Shown: positions 1-7,173, counted from the first letter of the stretch. The stretch is DNA of 15,311 bases from JAJRVH01 sp964505995 (GCA_964505995.1 CAZDLB010000041.1:1-15311), one strand, 5' to 3'. The notes: generated by a model from the letters alone, not told the origin. Translations and numbers: made by a program.

Positions 1-50
1 CCCTTCCAGTGGCGGTAATGATAGCCGGAGCAGCCGATGTGCAGATGCAT
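1..50 (-). CDS. DUF72 (YecE-like) protein, N-terminal fragment
   Basis: Only the first 16 complete codons lie in the window; the gene runs off the left edge. Read on the minus strand they give MHLHIGCSGYHYRHWK, and the remaining two bases start a Gly codon. This matches the conserved opening of the DUF72 family, where an I-G-(T/C)-S-G-(W/Y)-x-Y-x-x-W-x-G strand begins a TIM-barrel-like fold. The family's biochemical role is not settled. No other in-frame start lies close upstream, so the ATG at 50-48 is the likely start. It lacks a well-placed Shine-Dalgarno sequence; a GGGGA lies about 13 bases upstream. It is on the same strand as, and 85 bases downstream of, the anti-sigma gene, so it may be part of that regulon or have its own promoter. 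Identity rests on a short but distinctive stretch. Confidence 0.7.
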   Translation of the reverse strand, partial: MHLHIGCSGYHYRHWK

Positions 51-56
51 ATCACG

Positions 57-62
57 ATTATA
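57..62 (-). promoter_or_regulatory. Candidate -10 element before the DUF72 gene
   Basis: A perfect TATAAT is read on the minus strand seven bases before the DUF72 ATG. A start about seven bases downstream would fall on or next to the ATG, giving a leaderless or nearly leaderless mRNA. No good -35 is visible at 16-18 base spacing, so this is tentative. Confidence 0.3.
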
Positions 63-135
63 GTCCCCGGTGGCGGCGAAAAGGCCGAAGCATTTGCATG
101 TCAGCCATGGCCATCGCAAGTAGCGGGAAAAGGCC

Positions 136-390
136 CTAGCTGCTGCCGATCTCGCTTTCGATGACCCGCAGCAGCTCCCGGCGCTGTTGCGGCGACAGTT
201 TCACACCGTCGTGTTCGCTTGCGCGGATGCGTGCCATCGTTTCATGCATGAGCCTGAGGCTTTTCCTGAAATTGCGGCAGTGGGCGCAGATCAGCAGGTG
301 AAAACGCAGGCGGAAAGCCTCCCAGCCCGAGAGCTCGCGCTCGAGCGCATCCGATGCCAGCCGGCTTGCCTTGCGGCAGGCATGCTTCAT
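136..390 (-). CDS. Zinc-finger (zf-HC2 type) anti-sigma factor
   Basis: An 84-residue cytoplasmic protein with no membrane segment. It opens with a His-Ala-Cys and has HLLICAHC near the middle, the H-x3-C-x2-C zinc-binding signature of ZAS/zf-HC2 anti-sigma factors. These bind and inhibit a partner ECF sigma factor, often releasing it under redox or other stress. The start at 390 is chosen over an ATG 39 bases further upstream because AAGGAGG lies 8 bases before it and because its ATG overlaps the sigma gene's TGA (ATGA), implying translational coupling. The partner is almost certainly the sigma factor just upstream. The inducing signal cannot be read from sequence; the Cys-rich finger makes redox sensing possible but unproven. 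Confidence 0.85.
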   Translation of the reverse strand: MKHACRKASRLASDALERELSGWEAFRLRFHLLICAHCRNFRKSLRLMHETMARIRASEHDGVKLSPQQRRELLRVIESEIGSS

Positions 391-956
391 CGCCTTGCCT
401 CCTTTCCGAACCAGTTCATCTCCAGGCATTTCCTCAGCGCCAGTCGCGCGCGGTGCAGCAGCACATGCAGGTTGGTCGAGGTGATGTCGCAGGCCTTACA
501 GATGCTTTCGCTGTCCTCGCCGGCCAGCTCGCGCAGGCGAAAGACCACCCTCTGCTTCTCGGGCAGCTTGCCGATGCAGTCATCGAGGACGACATGGAAC
601 TGCTCGCTGCGGCACAGATCCTCGGGGTTTTCCTTCCAGGCGCGCGGGGCTTCGTGCCAGGAGCCGTCGGCATCGAAGAACGCCGAGGTCGGGTCGTTCT
701 CGATGGCGTCATGGAGTCTGCGACCGCGAATCTCGCACCGGATATGGTCGATGATCTTGTGTTTCAGGATGCCGGTCAGCCAGGTGCGCACGGATGAATC
801 GCCCTTGAAGCCGTCCCGGCCCTTCCAGGCGGCCAGCAGTGCCTCCTGCACCATGTCCTGGGCCAGCTCGGTCTCCTGCAGCCTGCTCATCGCATAGCGG
901 TACAGATAATCGCCATGCTCGTCCAGCCACAGGCGGGGGTCCATCTTCTCGGCCAT
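387..956 (-). CDS. ECF-type sigma-70 family RNA polymerase sigma factor
   Basis: About 189 residues with the two-domain ECF layout. Region 2 runs from YLYRYAMSRL through VQEALLAAWKGRDGF to TWLTGILKHKIIDHIR (-10 recognition and core binding). Region 4 runs from LPEKQRVVFRLRELAG to LHVLLHRARLALRKCL (helix-turn-helix, -35 recognition). Regions 1.1 and 3 are absent. The 'RTWLTGILKHKIIDH' style recalls the subgroup TIGR02943, which is often paired with a small zf-HC2 anti-sigma; that assignment is from memory. The start is uncertain: ATG at 956 or 944, neither with a strong Shine-Dalgarno; an ATG at 1103 would overlap the divergent gene and add an atypical tail. It overlaps the downstream anti-sigma gene by four bases and is divergent from the HDOD gene, so both promoters probably sit in about 957-1025. 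Confidence 0.9.
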   Translation of the reverse strand: MAEKMDPRLWLDEHGDYLYRYAMSRLQETELAQDMVQEALLAAWKGRDGFKGDSSVRTWLTGILKHKIIDHIRCEIRGRRLHDAIENDPTSAFFDADGSWHEAPRAWKENPEDLCRSEQFHVVLDDCIGKLPEKQRVVFRLRELAGEDSESICKACDITSTNLHVLLHRARLALRKCLEMNWFGKEARR

Positions 957-1000
957 GAAGGACAGTCTGCCATGCGGCCGGGACGCTGCAAGATGCGACG

Positions 1001-1013
1001 GCAAGCTTCTTGC
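1001..1013. repeat. Short palindrome in the sigma/HDOD divergent region
   Basis: GCAAG-CTT-CTTGC is a perfect 5-bp inverted repeat with a 3-base spacer, lying between the two divergent genes. It could be an operator or chance. No convincing -35/-10 pair was found beside it. Confidence 0.25.
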
Positions 1014-1025
1014 TGGCGCCTGGGC

Positions 1026-1877
1026 ATGCAGGTTCAGGACGATTTTCATCAGCGGCTGGCGGCCATGGTCGAGGCCATGCCGGCCTTCCCGGAAAGCGTG
1101 CATCGGGTCATGGCGTTGACCTCGGATATCAACTGTTCGCCGAAGGATCTGGTGCGGGTCATCGAAAGCGATCCGGTGATGACGATGAAGATCCTGAAGC
1201 TCGTCAATTCGGCCTATTTCGCGCTTTCACGCACAATTGCGACGATCCATCACGCGCTGGTCTATCTCGGCCTGAACACCGTCAAGAATCTGGCCATCAG
1301 CATCGCCACGGTTGACGCGTTGCCGCGCTCCAGCATTCCGGAGCTGCCGATGAGCGATTTTCTCAGGCATTCGCTGGCCACGGCGCTGGCGGCCCAGTTT
1401 CTGGCCAGGGAAAAGCTGAAGCTTCGCGATGCATCGGATCACTTCGTCGCCGGACTGCTGCACGATTTCGGCAAGGCGGTGCTGATCCAGTATGAGCCGC
1501 GCATCTATGCCGGTGTCCTGCGCGAGGCGGAGCGGCGCGGGGCGCCGCTGCACGAGGTCGAGCAGGAGCGCATCGGCATCAGCCATGCCGAGGTCGGCGG
1601 CATGCTGGCCGAATCCTGGCAGCTTCCCGCCTCACTCGTCGTCTGCATTCGCGAGCAGGTGAACTGTTCGCCCGATTCCCCGGAGATGACGCTGAGTGTC
1701 GCGGCGGCCAATCATGTCGCCAAGGCCATGCAGATCGGCCGAAGCGGCAACCCTGTAGGCGGTGAGTTTCCGGATTTCATGCGGCAACGTCTTGGCTGCA
1801 CGGTGCAGGAAGTGGCGCGGGAGATGGACGGACTTGCCGACGAGGTCGAGGCCATGCAGGCCATGGTGAGGGGGTGA
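1026..1877 (+). CDS. HDOD domain-containing signalling protein
   Basis: About 283 residues, the usual size of a stand-alone HDOD protein. HDOD is a helical, HD-related domain thought to act as a regulatory or protein-interaction module in proteobacterial signalling. The opening (AAMVEAMPAFPESVHRVMAL), then SPKDLVRVIESDPVMTMKILKLVNSA, the IATIHHALVYLGLNTVKNLA block and the later GLLHDFGKAVL and HAEVGGMLAESWQLP segments are classic HDOD landmarks in order. The start is uncertain: ATG 1026 gives the family-typical N-terminus but has no clear Shine-Dalgarno. ATG 972 has AAGGA about 9 bases upstream but adds an Arg/Cys-rich leader and pushes into the likely divergent promoter. It is followed after one base by the MBL-fold gene, suggesting a functional pair. 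No output or receiver domain is fused. Confidence 0.87.
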   Translation: MQVQDDFHQRLAAMVEAMPAFPESVHRVMALTSDINCSPKDLVRVIESDPVMTMKILKLVNSAYFALSRTIATIHHALVYLGLNTVKNLAISIATVDALPRSSIPELPMSDFLRHSLATALAAQFLAREKLKLRDASDHFVAGLLHDFGKAVLIQYEPRIYAGVLREAERRGAPLHEVEQERIGISHAEVGGMLAESWQLPASLVVCIREQVNCSPDSPEMTLSVAAANHVAKAMQIGRSGNPVGGEFPDFMRQRLGCTVQEVAREMDGLADEVEAMQAMVRG

Positions 1878-1878
1878 G

Positions 1879-2760
1879 ATGAAGCTGAGATTCTGGGGGG
1901 TTCGCGGCTCGATTCCGTCGCCGGGTCCGGAAACGGTGCGCTACGGCGGCAATACAACCTGTCTTGAGATCCGCAGCGATGACGGTGAGCTGATCATTCT
2001 CGATGCCGGCACCGGCATCTTTCCGCTGTCGCAGACGCTGCTGGCCGAGATGCCGGTCCGGGCGCATATCTTCAACACGCATTCGCACTGGGATCATATC
2101 CAGGGCCTGCCGTTCTTCATTCCGCTGTTCGTGCCGGGCAACGAGGTGACCATCTACGGGGCCTTTGATCCGGTGACGCAGAACTCGATCGACGAGATTC
2201 TGTCGGTGCAGCTTCAGTATCGCTTCTTTCCGATCCGCGAATGCGAGCTCAACGCCAGCATCGATTATGTATCGCTGCGCGACGGCGCGCGCGTCGAAAT
2301 CGGCGATGTGAGCATCCAGGCGGTGATGATGAATCACCCGGTCGTCAACTTCGGCTATCGTATCGAATGCGCTGGCAAATCGCTGTTCTTTACCGGCGAT
2401 CATGAACCAAGCTACAACATCTATGACCCCGGCGACGAGGAATACGAGATGTTCGCCTCGCTCGTGCAGCAGAAGAACGACGACATCCTGAAACAGATTC
2501 GCGGCGTGGATGTGCTGATTGCCGATGCCTCCTATACCGCCCGGGAATACCCGGCGAAGAAGGGATGGGGACACGGCACCTTCGATTCCTGCATGCAGAT
2601 GGCGGAGGCTGCGGGAGCGGGCCAGCTCTTTCTGACGCATCATGAGCCGACGCGCAGCGATGACGAGCTCGAGGCCGTTTTCCGAGAGGCGATGGGCCTG
2701 CGATCCTATGAGGTCGATGCGATCGAGCTGGCACGTGAGGGGCTGACGATCGAGTGGTGA
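1879..2760 (+). CDS. MBL-fold metallo-hydrolase
   Basis: A 293-residue cytoplasmic protein of the metallo-beta-lactamase superfamily, closest in style to the RNase Z/PhnP-like branch (GVRGSIPSPG start). Metal ligands are visible: H68, H70, D72 and H73 in THSHWDH, H153 in MMNHP, D174 in FTGDHE, and H254/H255 in LTHHEP. A GWGHGT motif at about 229-234 corresponds to the catalytic-His GHxT motif of RNase Z relatives. The active site looks intact, so a hydrolase, probably phosphodiesterase-like, is likely, but the substrate is unknown. It starts one base after the HDOD stop, with a G-rich ribosome-binding stretch inside the end of the HDOD gene, so the two are probably co-translated. Similar proteins occur fused or adjacent to signalling domains, which suggests a role in nucleotide or signal turnover (inference). 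Confidence 0.9.
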   Translation: MKLRFWGVRGSIPSPGPETVRYGGNTTCLEIRSDDGELIILDAGTGIFPLSQTLLAEMPVRAHIFNTHSHWDHIQGLPFFIPLFVPGNEVTIYGAFDPVTQNSIDEILSVQLQYRFFPIRECELNASIDYVSLRDGARVEIGDVSIQAVMMNHPVVNFGYRIECAGKSLFFTGDHEPSYNIYDPGDEEYEMFASLVQQKNDDILKQIRGVDVLIADASYTAREYPAKKGWGHGTFDSCMQMAEAAGAGQLFLTHHEPTRSDDELEAVFREAMGLRSYEVDAIELAREGLTIEW

Positions 2761-2788
2761 TTTCCGCAGCCTAGGACGCGCTCCGGCC

Positions 2789-2817
2789 TCGCCAAGACGC
2801 GCCGACTGGTTTATTTT
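2789..2817 (+). promoter_or_regulatory. Weak candidate promoter for the MFS gene
   Basis: TCGCCA (2789-2794), a 17-base spacer and TATTTT (2812-2817), each 4/6 to sigma70 consensus. Transcription would start at or next to the ATG at 2824, which has no Shine-Dalgarno, so a leaderless message is possible. The match is weak. Confidence 0.22.
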
Positions 2818-2823
2818 CCGCTC

Positions 2824-4083
2824 ATGACGCCATCCTCCACGGTCGCCCCGGATCGCCGGGGCATCTGGTCCTGGGCCCTGTACGACTGGGCCAACTCGGC
2901 CTATACGACGACGGTCATGGCCGGCTTCTTCCCGGTCTTCTTCAAGCAGTTCTGGGCCACAGGCCTGTCGGTCAACGAAAGCACCTTCTGGCTCGGCCTC
3001 GCCAACGCCGGATCGGGCCTGGTCATCGCGCTGCTGGCGCCGGTGCTGGGCGCGATGGCGGACCGCGGCGGACTGAAGAAGCGCATGATGCTCAGTTTCA
3101 CGGCCTTGGCCGTGGTCATGACCGCGGCCCTGTTTCTGGTCAGTCAGGGCGAGTGGGTCGTCGCCATCCTCGTCTATACCCTGGGTGCGATCGCCTTTTC
3201 CGGCGCCAATGTCTTCTACGATTCCCTGATCGTGGATGTGGCCGAGCCTTCTGCCTACGACCGCGTTTCTTCGCTGGGCTATGCATTGGGCTACATCGGC
3301 GGCGGTCTGCTGTTTGCGCTCAATGTGCTGATGACGCTGCATCCGGATGTGTTCGGGCTGGCCGATCGGGCGGCAGCCGTGCGCTGGTCGTTTCTCAGCG
3401 TTGCCGTCTGGTGGGCACTGTTCACGGTGCCGCTGGCGCTGTTCGTGCATGAAAGACGCGCGGCGGAAACGCCGCATTGGCTGGATGCCGCGCGCGAGGG
3501 CTTTGCGCAGCTGGCCGACACCTTCCGGCATGTGCGATCGCTGCGCCAGGTCTGGTTGTTTCTGCTGGCCTATTTTCTCTACATCGACGGCGTCAATACC
3601 GTCGCGCGCATGGCCGTGGATTACGGCCTGTCGCTCGGCTTTGATTCCTCGGTGCTGATGACAGCGCTTCTGATGACGCAGTTCGTCGCATTTCCATCCG
3701 CGCTGCTGATGGGCTGGCTGGGCGAGCACTGGCATACGAAGGGCGTGATCCTGCTGTGCATCGCCGTCTATGCCGGGGTCTGCATCTGGAGCTCGACGAT
3801 GCGGCATGCCGGGGACTTCTATGTGCTGGCTGCGGCCATCGGTCTGGTCATGGGCGGCATCCAGGCGCTGTCGCGCTCGATGTACGCACGCATGATCCCG
3901 AAGGAGCAGTCGGCCGAGTATTTCGGCTTCTTCAACATGCTGGGCAAGTTTGCCGCGGTCATGGGGCCGGCATTGATGGGCCTGGCCAGCGTCGCCTCGG
4001 GCAGCGCCCGGGTCTCGATTCTGGCCATTGTGGTGCTGTTCGCGGCCGGCGCACTGCTGCTTTACCGGGTGCGGGTGGACTGA
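2824..4083 (+). CDS. MFS transporter, UMF1/Atg22-like
   Basis: A 419-residue, strongly hydrophobic inner-membrane protein with about 12 predicted helices. The N-terminal WALYDWANSAYTTTVMAGFF and the late EYFGFFNMLGKFAAVMGPAL are hallmarks of the UMF1 family, related to the yeast vacuolar effluxer Atg22. In bacteria the substrate is unknown; amino acids or other small metabolites are guesses. The cytoplasmic loop between the halves is around HERRAAETPHWLDAAREGFAQL. The start at 2824 is the only plausible one near the first conserved motif but lacks a Shine-Dalgarno. It stands 63 bases after the MBL gene and 65 before lemA, which has its own promoter, so it may be a single-gene unit or the tail of the HDOD-MBL operon. 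No terminator is seen after it. Confidence 0.9.
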   Translation: MTPSSTVAPDRRGIWSWALYDWANSAYTTTVMAGFFPVFFKQFWATGLSVNESTFWLGLANAGSGLVIALLAPVLGAMADRGGLKKRMMLSFTALAVVMTAALFLVSQGEWVVAILVYTLGAIAFSGANVFYDSLIVDVAEPSAYDRVSSLGYALGYIGGGLLFALNVLMTLHPDVFGLADRAAAVRWSFLSVAVWWALFTVPLALFVHERRAAETPHWLDAAREGFAQLADTFRHVRSLRQVWLFLLAYFLYIDGVNTVARMAVDYGLSLGFDSSVLMTALLMTQFVAFPSALLMGWLGEHWHTKGVILLCIAVYAGVCIWSSTMRHAGDFYVLAAAIGLVMGGIQALSRSMYARMIPKEQSAEYFGFFNMLGKFAAVMGPALMGLASVASGSARVSILAIVVLFAAGALLLYRVRVD

Positions 4084-4097
4084 CATGCCGGGCCGGT

Positions 4098-4126
4098 TTG
4101 CATCGGACGGGCGACTGACCTAATCT
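4098..4126 (+). promoter_or_regulatory. Sigma70-type promoter for the lemA operon
   Basis: TTGCAT (4098-4103), a 17-base spacer and TAATCT (4121-4126), 4/6 and 5/6 or nearly so to consensus at ideal spacing. Predicted start is near 4133, just before the GGAGG Shine-Dalgarno at 4138-4142, giving a 5' UTR of about 16 bases. It lies entirely between the MFS stop and the lemA ATG. Confidence 0.55.
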
Positions 4127-4148
4127 GTGTATGCATCGGAGGTGAGCG

Positions 4149-4739
4149 ATGACAACGGTACTGATGATTTTCCTGGGCGTGATGGCGGCGATCCTGCTGT
4201 ACATCATCCTCATCTATAACCGGCTCGTGAAGCTGAGGAACCGCTTCAGGAATGCGTTTGCGCAGATCGACGTGCAGCTGCGGCGGCGATACGATCTGAT
4301 TCCGAACCTGGTCGAGGCGGCCAAGGCCTATCTGAAGCACGAGCATCAGACGCTGCAGGAGGTCATCGAGGCCAGGAATCAGGCGCTGGCCGCGATGAAG
4401 GGCGCCAGCCGCAAGCCGGGCGATGCCTCGGCGATGAAGGCGCTGATGGGGGCGGAAACGGCGCTGGGCGGCGCGCTGCTGAATCTGAATGCGGTGATGG
4501 AGAACTATCCGGATCTGAAGGCGGATCAGACCATCGCCCAGCTCTCCGAGGAGATCAGCAGCACGGAGAATCGCGTCGCCTTTGCTCGGCAGGCCTACAA
4601 CGACGAGGTCATGGACTACAATACGCAGCGGGAAAGCTTTCCCGACGTGCTGTTTGCCGGCATCTTCGGTTTTGCGCCGGCGGCGATGTGGCAGCTTGAC
4701 GATGCCCGCGCCAGGGAAGGGGTCAAGGTCAGCTTCTAG
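4149..4739 (+). CDS. lemA: LemA family membrane protein
   Basis: A 196-residue protein, normal length for LemA. One N-terminal membrane helix (about residues 3-24, VLMIFLGVMAAILLYIILI) is followed by a long helical domain. The family signature NRFRNAFAQIDVQLRRRYDL-IPNLVEAAKAYL sits at about residues 31-62, and the closing AYNDEVMDYNTQRESFPDVL-(F)AG at about 150-171 is equally typical. The molecular role of LemA is not established. It is frequently encoded next to M48/HtpX-like membrane proteases, as here, implying a shared envelope-stress or membrane-quality function (family knowledge plus inference). GGAGG 6 bases before the ATG fixes the start. It is the first gene of a unit with the M48 peptidase (35-base gap) and the ferredoxin. 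Confidence 0.95.
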   Translation: MTTVLMIFLGVMAAILLYIILIYNRLVKLRNRFRNAFAQIDVQLRRRYDLIPNLVEAAKAYLKHEHQTLQEVIEARNQALAAMKGASRKPGDASAMKALMGAETALGGALLNLNAVMENYPDLKADQTIAQLSEEISSTENRVAFARQAYNDEVMDYNTQRESFPDVLFAGIFGFAPAAMWQLDDARAREGVKVSF

Positions 4740-4774
4740 GCTCGCTTCCTTCCGATTCCTGAGCAGACGGGCCG

Positions 4775-6757
4775 ATGGACTTCTTCGGGCAGCAGGAACA
4801 GGCGCGGCGACGCACCGCCATGCTCGTGCTGCTGTTTTCCGCAGCCGTGGTCGTCATCGTGCTGGCCGTCTATGGCGCCGTGGCCATCGGTCTGTATCTG
4901 GGACAGTTCTTTCAGGGGCGCTCTCCCCTGTTCACGCTGCATTCGCTGTGGGATCCGGATCTGTTTGCATGGACGACGGGCCTGACGGCCCTGATTATCG
5001 CGGGCGGAAGTCTGTACCGCAGCTGGCAGCTCAGGCAGGGCGGCGGGGCGGCCGTCGCCGAAATGCTGGGCGGCGAACGCGTTCCACCGAATACGGATGA
5101 TCCGCTGTTGCGGCGCCTGCTCAATGTCAGCGAGGAGATGGCCATCGCCTCCGGGCTGCCGGCCCCACCGGTCTATCTGCTGCAGCAGAGCGGCATCAAT
5201 GCGTTTGCCGCGGGCTTTTCACCCCGGGACGCGGTGATAGCGGTGACCCGCGGGGCCGTGGAGCTTCTCAACCGCGATGAGCTGCAGGGCGTCATCGCGC
5301 ATGAGTTCAGCCATATCCTCAATGGCGACACGCGCCTGAAGATGCGGCTGATGGGCCTGCTTTTCGGGATTACGCTGATCTCCGATGCCGGCATCCTGAT
5401 GATGACCAGCCGCAGATCCACCGCCTACGCGTCATCGGGGCGCGAGCGCGGCGTGCATCCGGCGCTGCTCGTGCTCGGGTTTCTGGTTTTTCTCGTCGGC
5501 ACCCTTGGCGCGGTGTTCGCCGATCTGATCAAGCGCGCCGTGTCCCGCCAGCGGGAATTCCTGGCTGATGCGGCGGCGGTGCAGTTCACCCGCAATCCGT
5601 CCGGCATCGCCAATGCGCTGAAGGTCATCGGCGGCTACCGGGAGGGTTCGCGCATCCGGCATGCCGCGGCCGATCAGGCCAGCCATTTCTTCTTCGGCAA
5701 TGCATTGAAATCCTGGCGAAGGATCGACTGGTGGGCCACGCATCCGCCGCTTGAGGAGCGCATCCGCAGGCTTGATCCGTCGTTCCGCGGTTCGATGCCA
5801 TCCATCTCCCCGGCGGCGAGAAGCGCGCAGAACTACGCGGAAGCAGCTTCGGCGATGGCAGCCGCTCAGGCCATACCGGCGGAGCATGCCACCAGCCGGC
5901 CACAGGTCTCGCTGGAACGACTGATGCAGGACATCGGCCAGCCCGGGCCGGAGCACCTGCATCAGGCCCGCCGTCTTCTCAGACGCATTCCCGATTCGCT
6001 GAAGGCCCTGGCGCATGATCCGTATGCGGCGCGGGCTATGGTCTATGCGATGCTGCTGCACCGGGAGGCAGCGATTCGCTCCGCGCAGATGCAGGCGCTG
6101 GAGAAGGTCGCCGAGGCCAACGTTCTGGCCGAGATGCTGCATCTTCAGGGCGAGATCAGGGCGCTGGATGCCGAACTCAGGCTGCCGCTGCTGGAGCTGC
6201 TTCTTCCGGCCCTGAAATCGCTGTCGAAACCGCAGTATGTCCGCTTTCGCCGGGCCGTGAACGCGGTGATCCGTGCCGATGGCCGCGTCAGCGTATTCGA
6301 ATACATGCTGCATCGCATGCTCCTGCGCCATCTGAAGCCGGCCTTTGCGAAGCCGTCTTCCCCCACGATTCGTTATCGTTCGCTGCCGGCGCTGAAGCAG
6401 GAGTGCGAAACGGTACTGTGCTGTCTGCTGGCCTATGGTGCCCATCGCGAGCCTGCCAGGGTCTTTGAGCGGGCCTGCGCTATGCTGGAGCTGGAAGCTG
6501 ACGTGCCTGCGAGCTTTGAATGCCGGCTTGGGCGGCTGGATGCGGCGCTGAGGAAACTGGAGCAGGCAAGCGAGGATATCCGCAGAAGGCTGCTGAAGGC
6601 AGCGGTGTACTGCGTGCTGGCCGATGGCAGACTGGCGATCGAGGAGCTCGAGCTGGTGCGCGCGATCGCCGATGCTCTGGATGCGCCGATGCCTCCCTTG
6701 AGCGCCGAGTCGTATGCGGGCGCGGCCATCGCCGCTGCGCCACAACAGGAAACCTGA
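4775..6757 (+). CDS. M48 family zinc metallopeptidase with TerB-like C-terminal region
   Basis: A 660-residue membrane protease, about twice the size of HtpX. Two N-terminal membrane helices (about 15-43 and 66-80) precede the peptidase domain. Zinc site: H176-E177-F-S-H180 with the likely third ligand E261 in SRQREFLADA; THPPLEERI at 322-330 is the usual end of M48B domains. Further hydrophobic segments lie at about 190-210 and 228-252. Residues 340-660 form an extra helical region that is not peptidase; it contains IRADGRVSVFEYM (499-511) and LADGRLAIEELELVRAIADA (615-634), both like the acidic ADG...E metal-site motif of TerB domains. No clear Shine-Dalgarno, so expression may depend on coupling to lemA. 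Expected role is proteolysis of membrane proteins with LemA; the tail may sense metal or dock partners (inference). Confidence 0.92.
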   Translation: MDFFGQQEQARRRTAMLVLLFSAAVVVIVLAVYGAVAIGLYLGQFFQGRSPLFTLHSLWDPDLFAWTTGLTALIIAGGSLYRSWQLRQGGGAAVAEMLGGERVPPNTDDPLLRRLLNVSEEMAIASGLPAPPVYLLQQSGINAFAAGFSPRDAVIAVTRGAVELLNRDELQGVIAHEFSHILNGDTRLKMRLMGLLFGITLISDAGILMMTSRRSTAYASSGRERGVHPALLVLGFLVFLVGTLGAVFADLIKRAVSRQREFLADAAAVQFTRNPSGIANALKVIGGYREGSRIRHAAADQASHFFFGNALKSWRRIDWWATHPPLEERIRRLDPSFRGSMPSISPAARSAQNYAEAASAMAAAQAIPAEHATSRPQVSLERLMQDIGQPGPEHLHQARRLLRRIPDSLKALAHDPYAARAMVYAMLLHREAAIRSAQMQALEKVAEANVLAEMLHLQGEIRALDAELRLPLLELLLPALKSLSKPQYVRFRRAVNAVIRADGRVSVFEYMLHRMLLRHLKPAFAKPSSPTIRYRSLPALKQECETVLCCLLAYGAHREPARVFERACAMLELEADVPASFECRLGRLDAALRKLEQASEDIRRRLLKAAVYCVLADGRLAIEELELVRAIADALDAPMPPLSAESYAGAAIAAAPQQET

Positions 6758-6770
6758 ACAGGAGGAAAAC

Positions 6771-7142
6771 ATGGACGCGATGATGCAACGCAAGGTGAAA
6801 CAGCTGGGGATTGAATCCATTCGGAGGCATATCTTTCTCTGCTGCGATCAGTCCGAGCCGAAATGCTGCAGTCGCGAGGACGGGCTGAAATCCTGGAATT
6901 ACCTGAGATCCCGGATCGAGGAGCTGGGGCTGGAAAGCCAGGGGATCTTTCGCAGCAAGACGCATTGCCTGCGTATCTGCCGCGGCGGTCCGATCGCGGT
7001 CGTCTATCCGGATGGTGTCTGGTACCACTCCTGCATACCGGAGGTGATCGAGCGCATCATCCAGGAGCATCTGATCGGCGGCAGGCCTGTGAAGGAATAC
7101 ATGCTGGCCGGAGCAGTGGGGGAGGAAACGCAGGGTCAGTGA
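6771..7142 (+). CDS. (2Fe-2S) thioredoxin-like ferredoxin
   Basis: A 123-residue soluble protein. Likely cluster ligands follow the thioredoxin-like ferredoxin pattern: one Cys of C24/C25 and one of C32/C33 in IFLCCDQSEPKCC, then C66 and C70 in THCLRIC. The downstream GGPIAVVYPDGVWY and IIQEHLIGGRPVKEY are strongly conserved in this family, which is common in cyanobacteria and autotrophic or sulfur-metabolising proteobacteria. It should carry single electrons; its partners are not shown by sequence. The start at 6771 is set by AGGAGG at 6760-6765, 5 bases upstream, and lies 13 bases after the M48 stop, making it the third gene of the lemA operon. Two vicinal Cys pairs leave spare thiols besides the ligands. 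The shared hairpin terminator follows 6 bases after the stop. Confidence 0.93.
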   Translation: MDAMMQRKVKQLGIESIRRHIFLCCDQSEPKCCSREDGLKSWNYLRSRIEELGLESQGIFRSKTHCLRICRGGPIAVVYPDGVWYHSCIPEVIERIIQEHLIGGRPVKEYMLAGAVGEETQGQ

Positions 7143-7148
7143 AAGAAA

Positions 7149-7173
7149 AACGGGCTCCCGATGGGAGCCCGTT
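7149..7173. terminator. Bidirectional intrinsic terminator between ferredoxin and fba
   Basis: An 11-bp perfect stem (AACGGGCTCCC / GGGAGCCCGTT) with a 3-base loop. Read on the minus strand, from fba, it is followed by a TTTTTCTTT run, a textbook Rho-independent terminator. On the plus strand it is followed by the weaker TTCCTTC, but can still close the lemA operon. It sits exactly between the two convergent genes. Confidence 0.87.

Noticed and set aside
51..135. Possible terminator after the anti-sigma gene.
   Set aside because: Only a weak 4-bp CGGC/GCCG stem around CTTTTC is present, with no T-run; not reportable as a terminator.
957..1025. Search for an ECF-type promoter (AAC-like -35, CGTC-like -10) for sigma autoregulation.
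   Set aside because: GTC/CGTC-like triplets occur on the minus strand, but no -35 partner at suitable spacing could be justified.
915..1025. Longer HDOD start sites (ATG 915, 972 or 993).
   Set aside because: They add a non-conserved Arg/Cys-rich leader and overlap the likely divergent promoter or the sigma gene; 972 is kept only as an alternative because of its AAGGA.
1777..4086. Very long open frame on the minus strand opposite the MBL and MFS genes (also 8235-9866 and 12027-14171 on the plus strand opposite pyk and tkt).
   Set aside because: Each lies antisense to an unmistakable conserved gene. The predicted proteins are low-complexity, His/Arg/Gln- or Gly-rich, with no recognisable motif and no ribosome-binding site: codon-bias shadows in GC-rich DNA.
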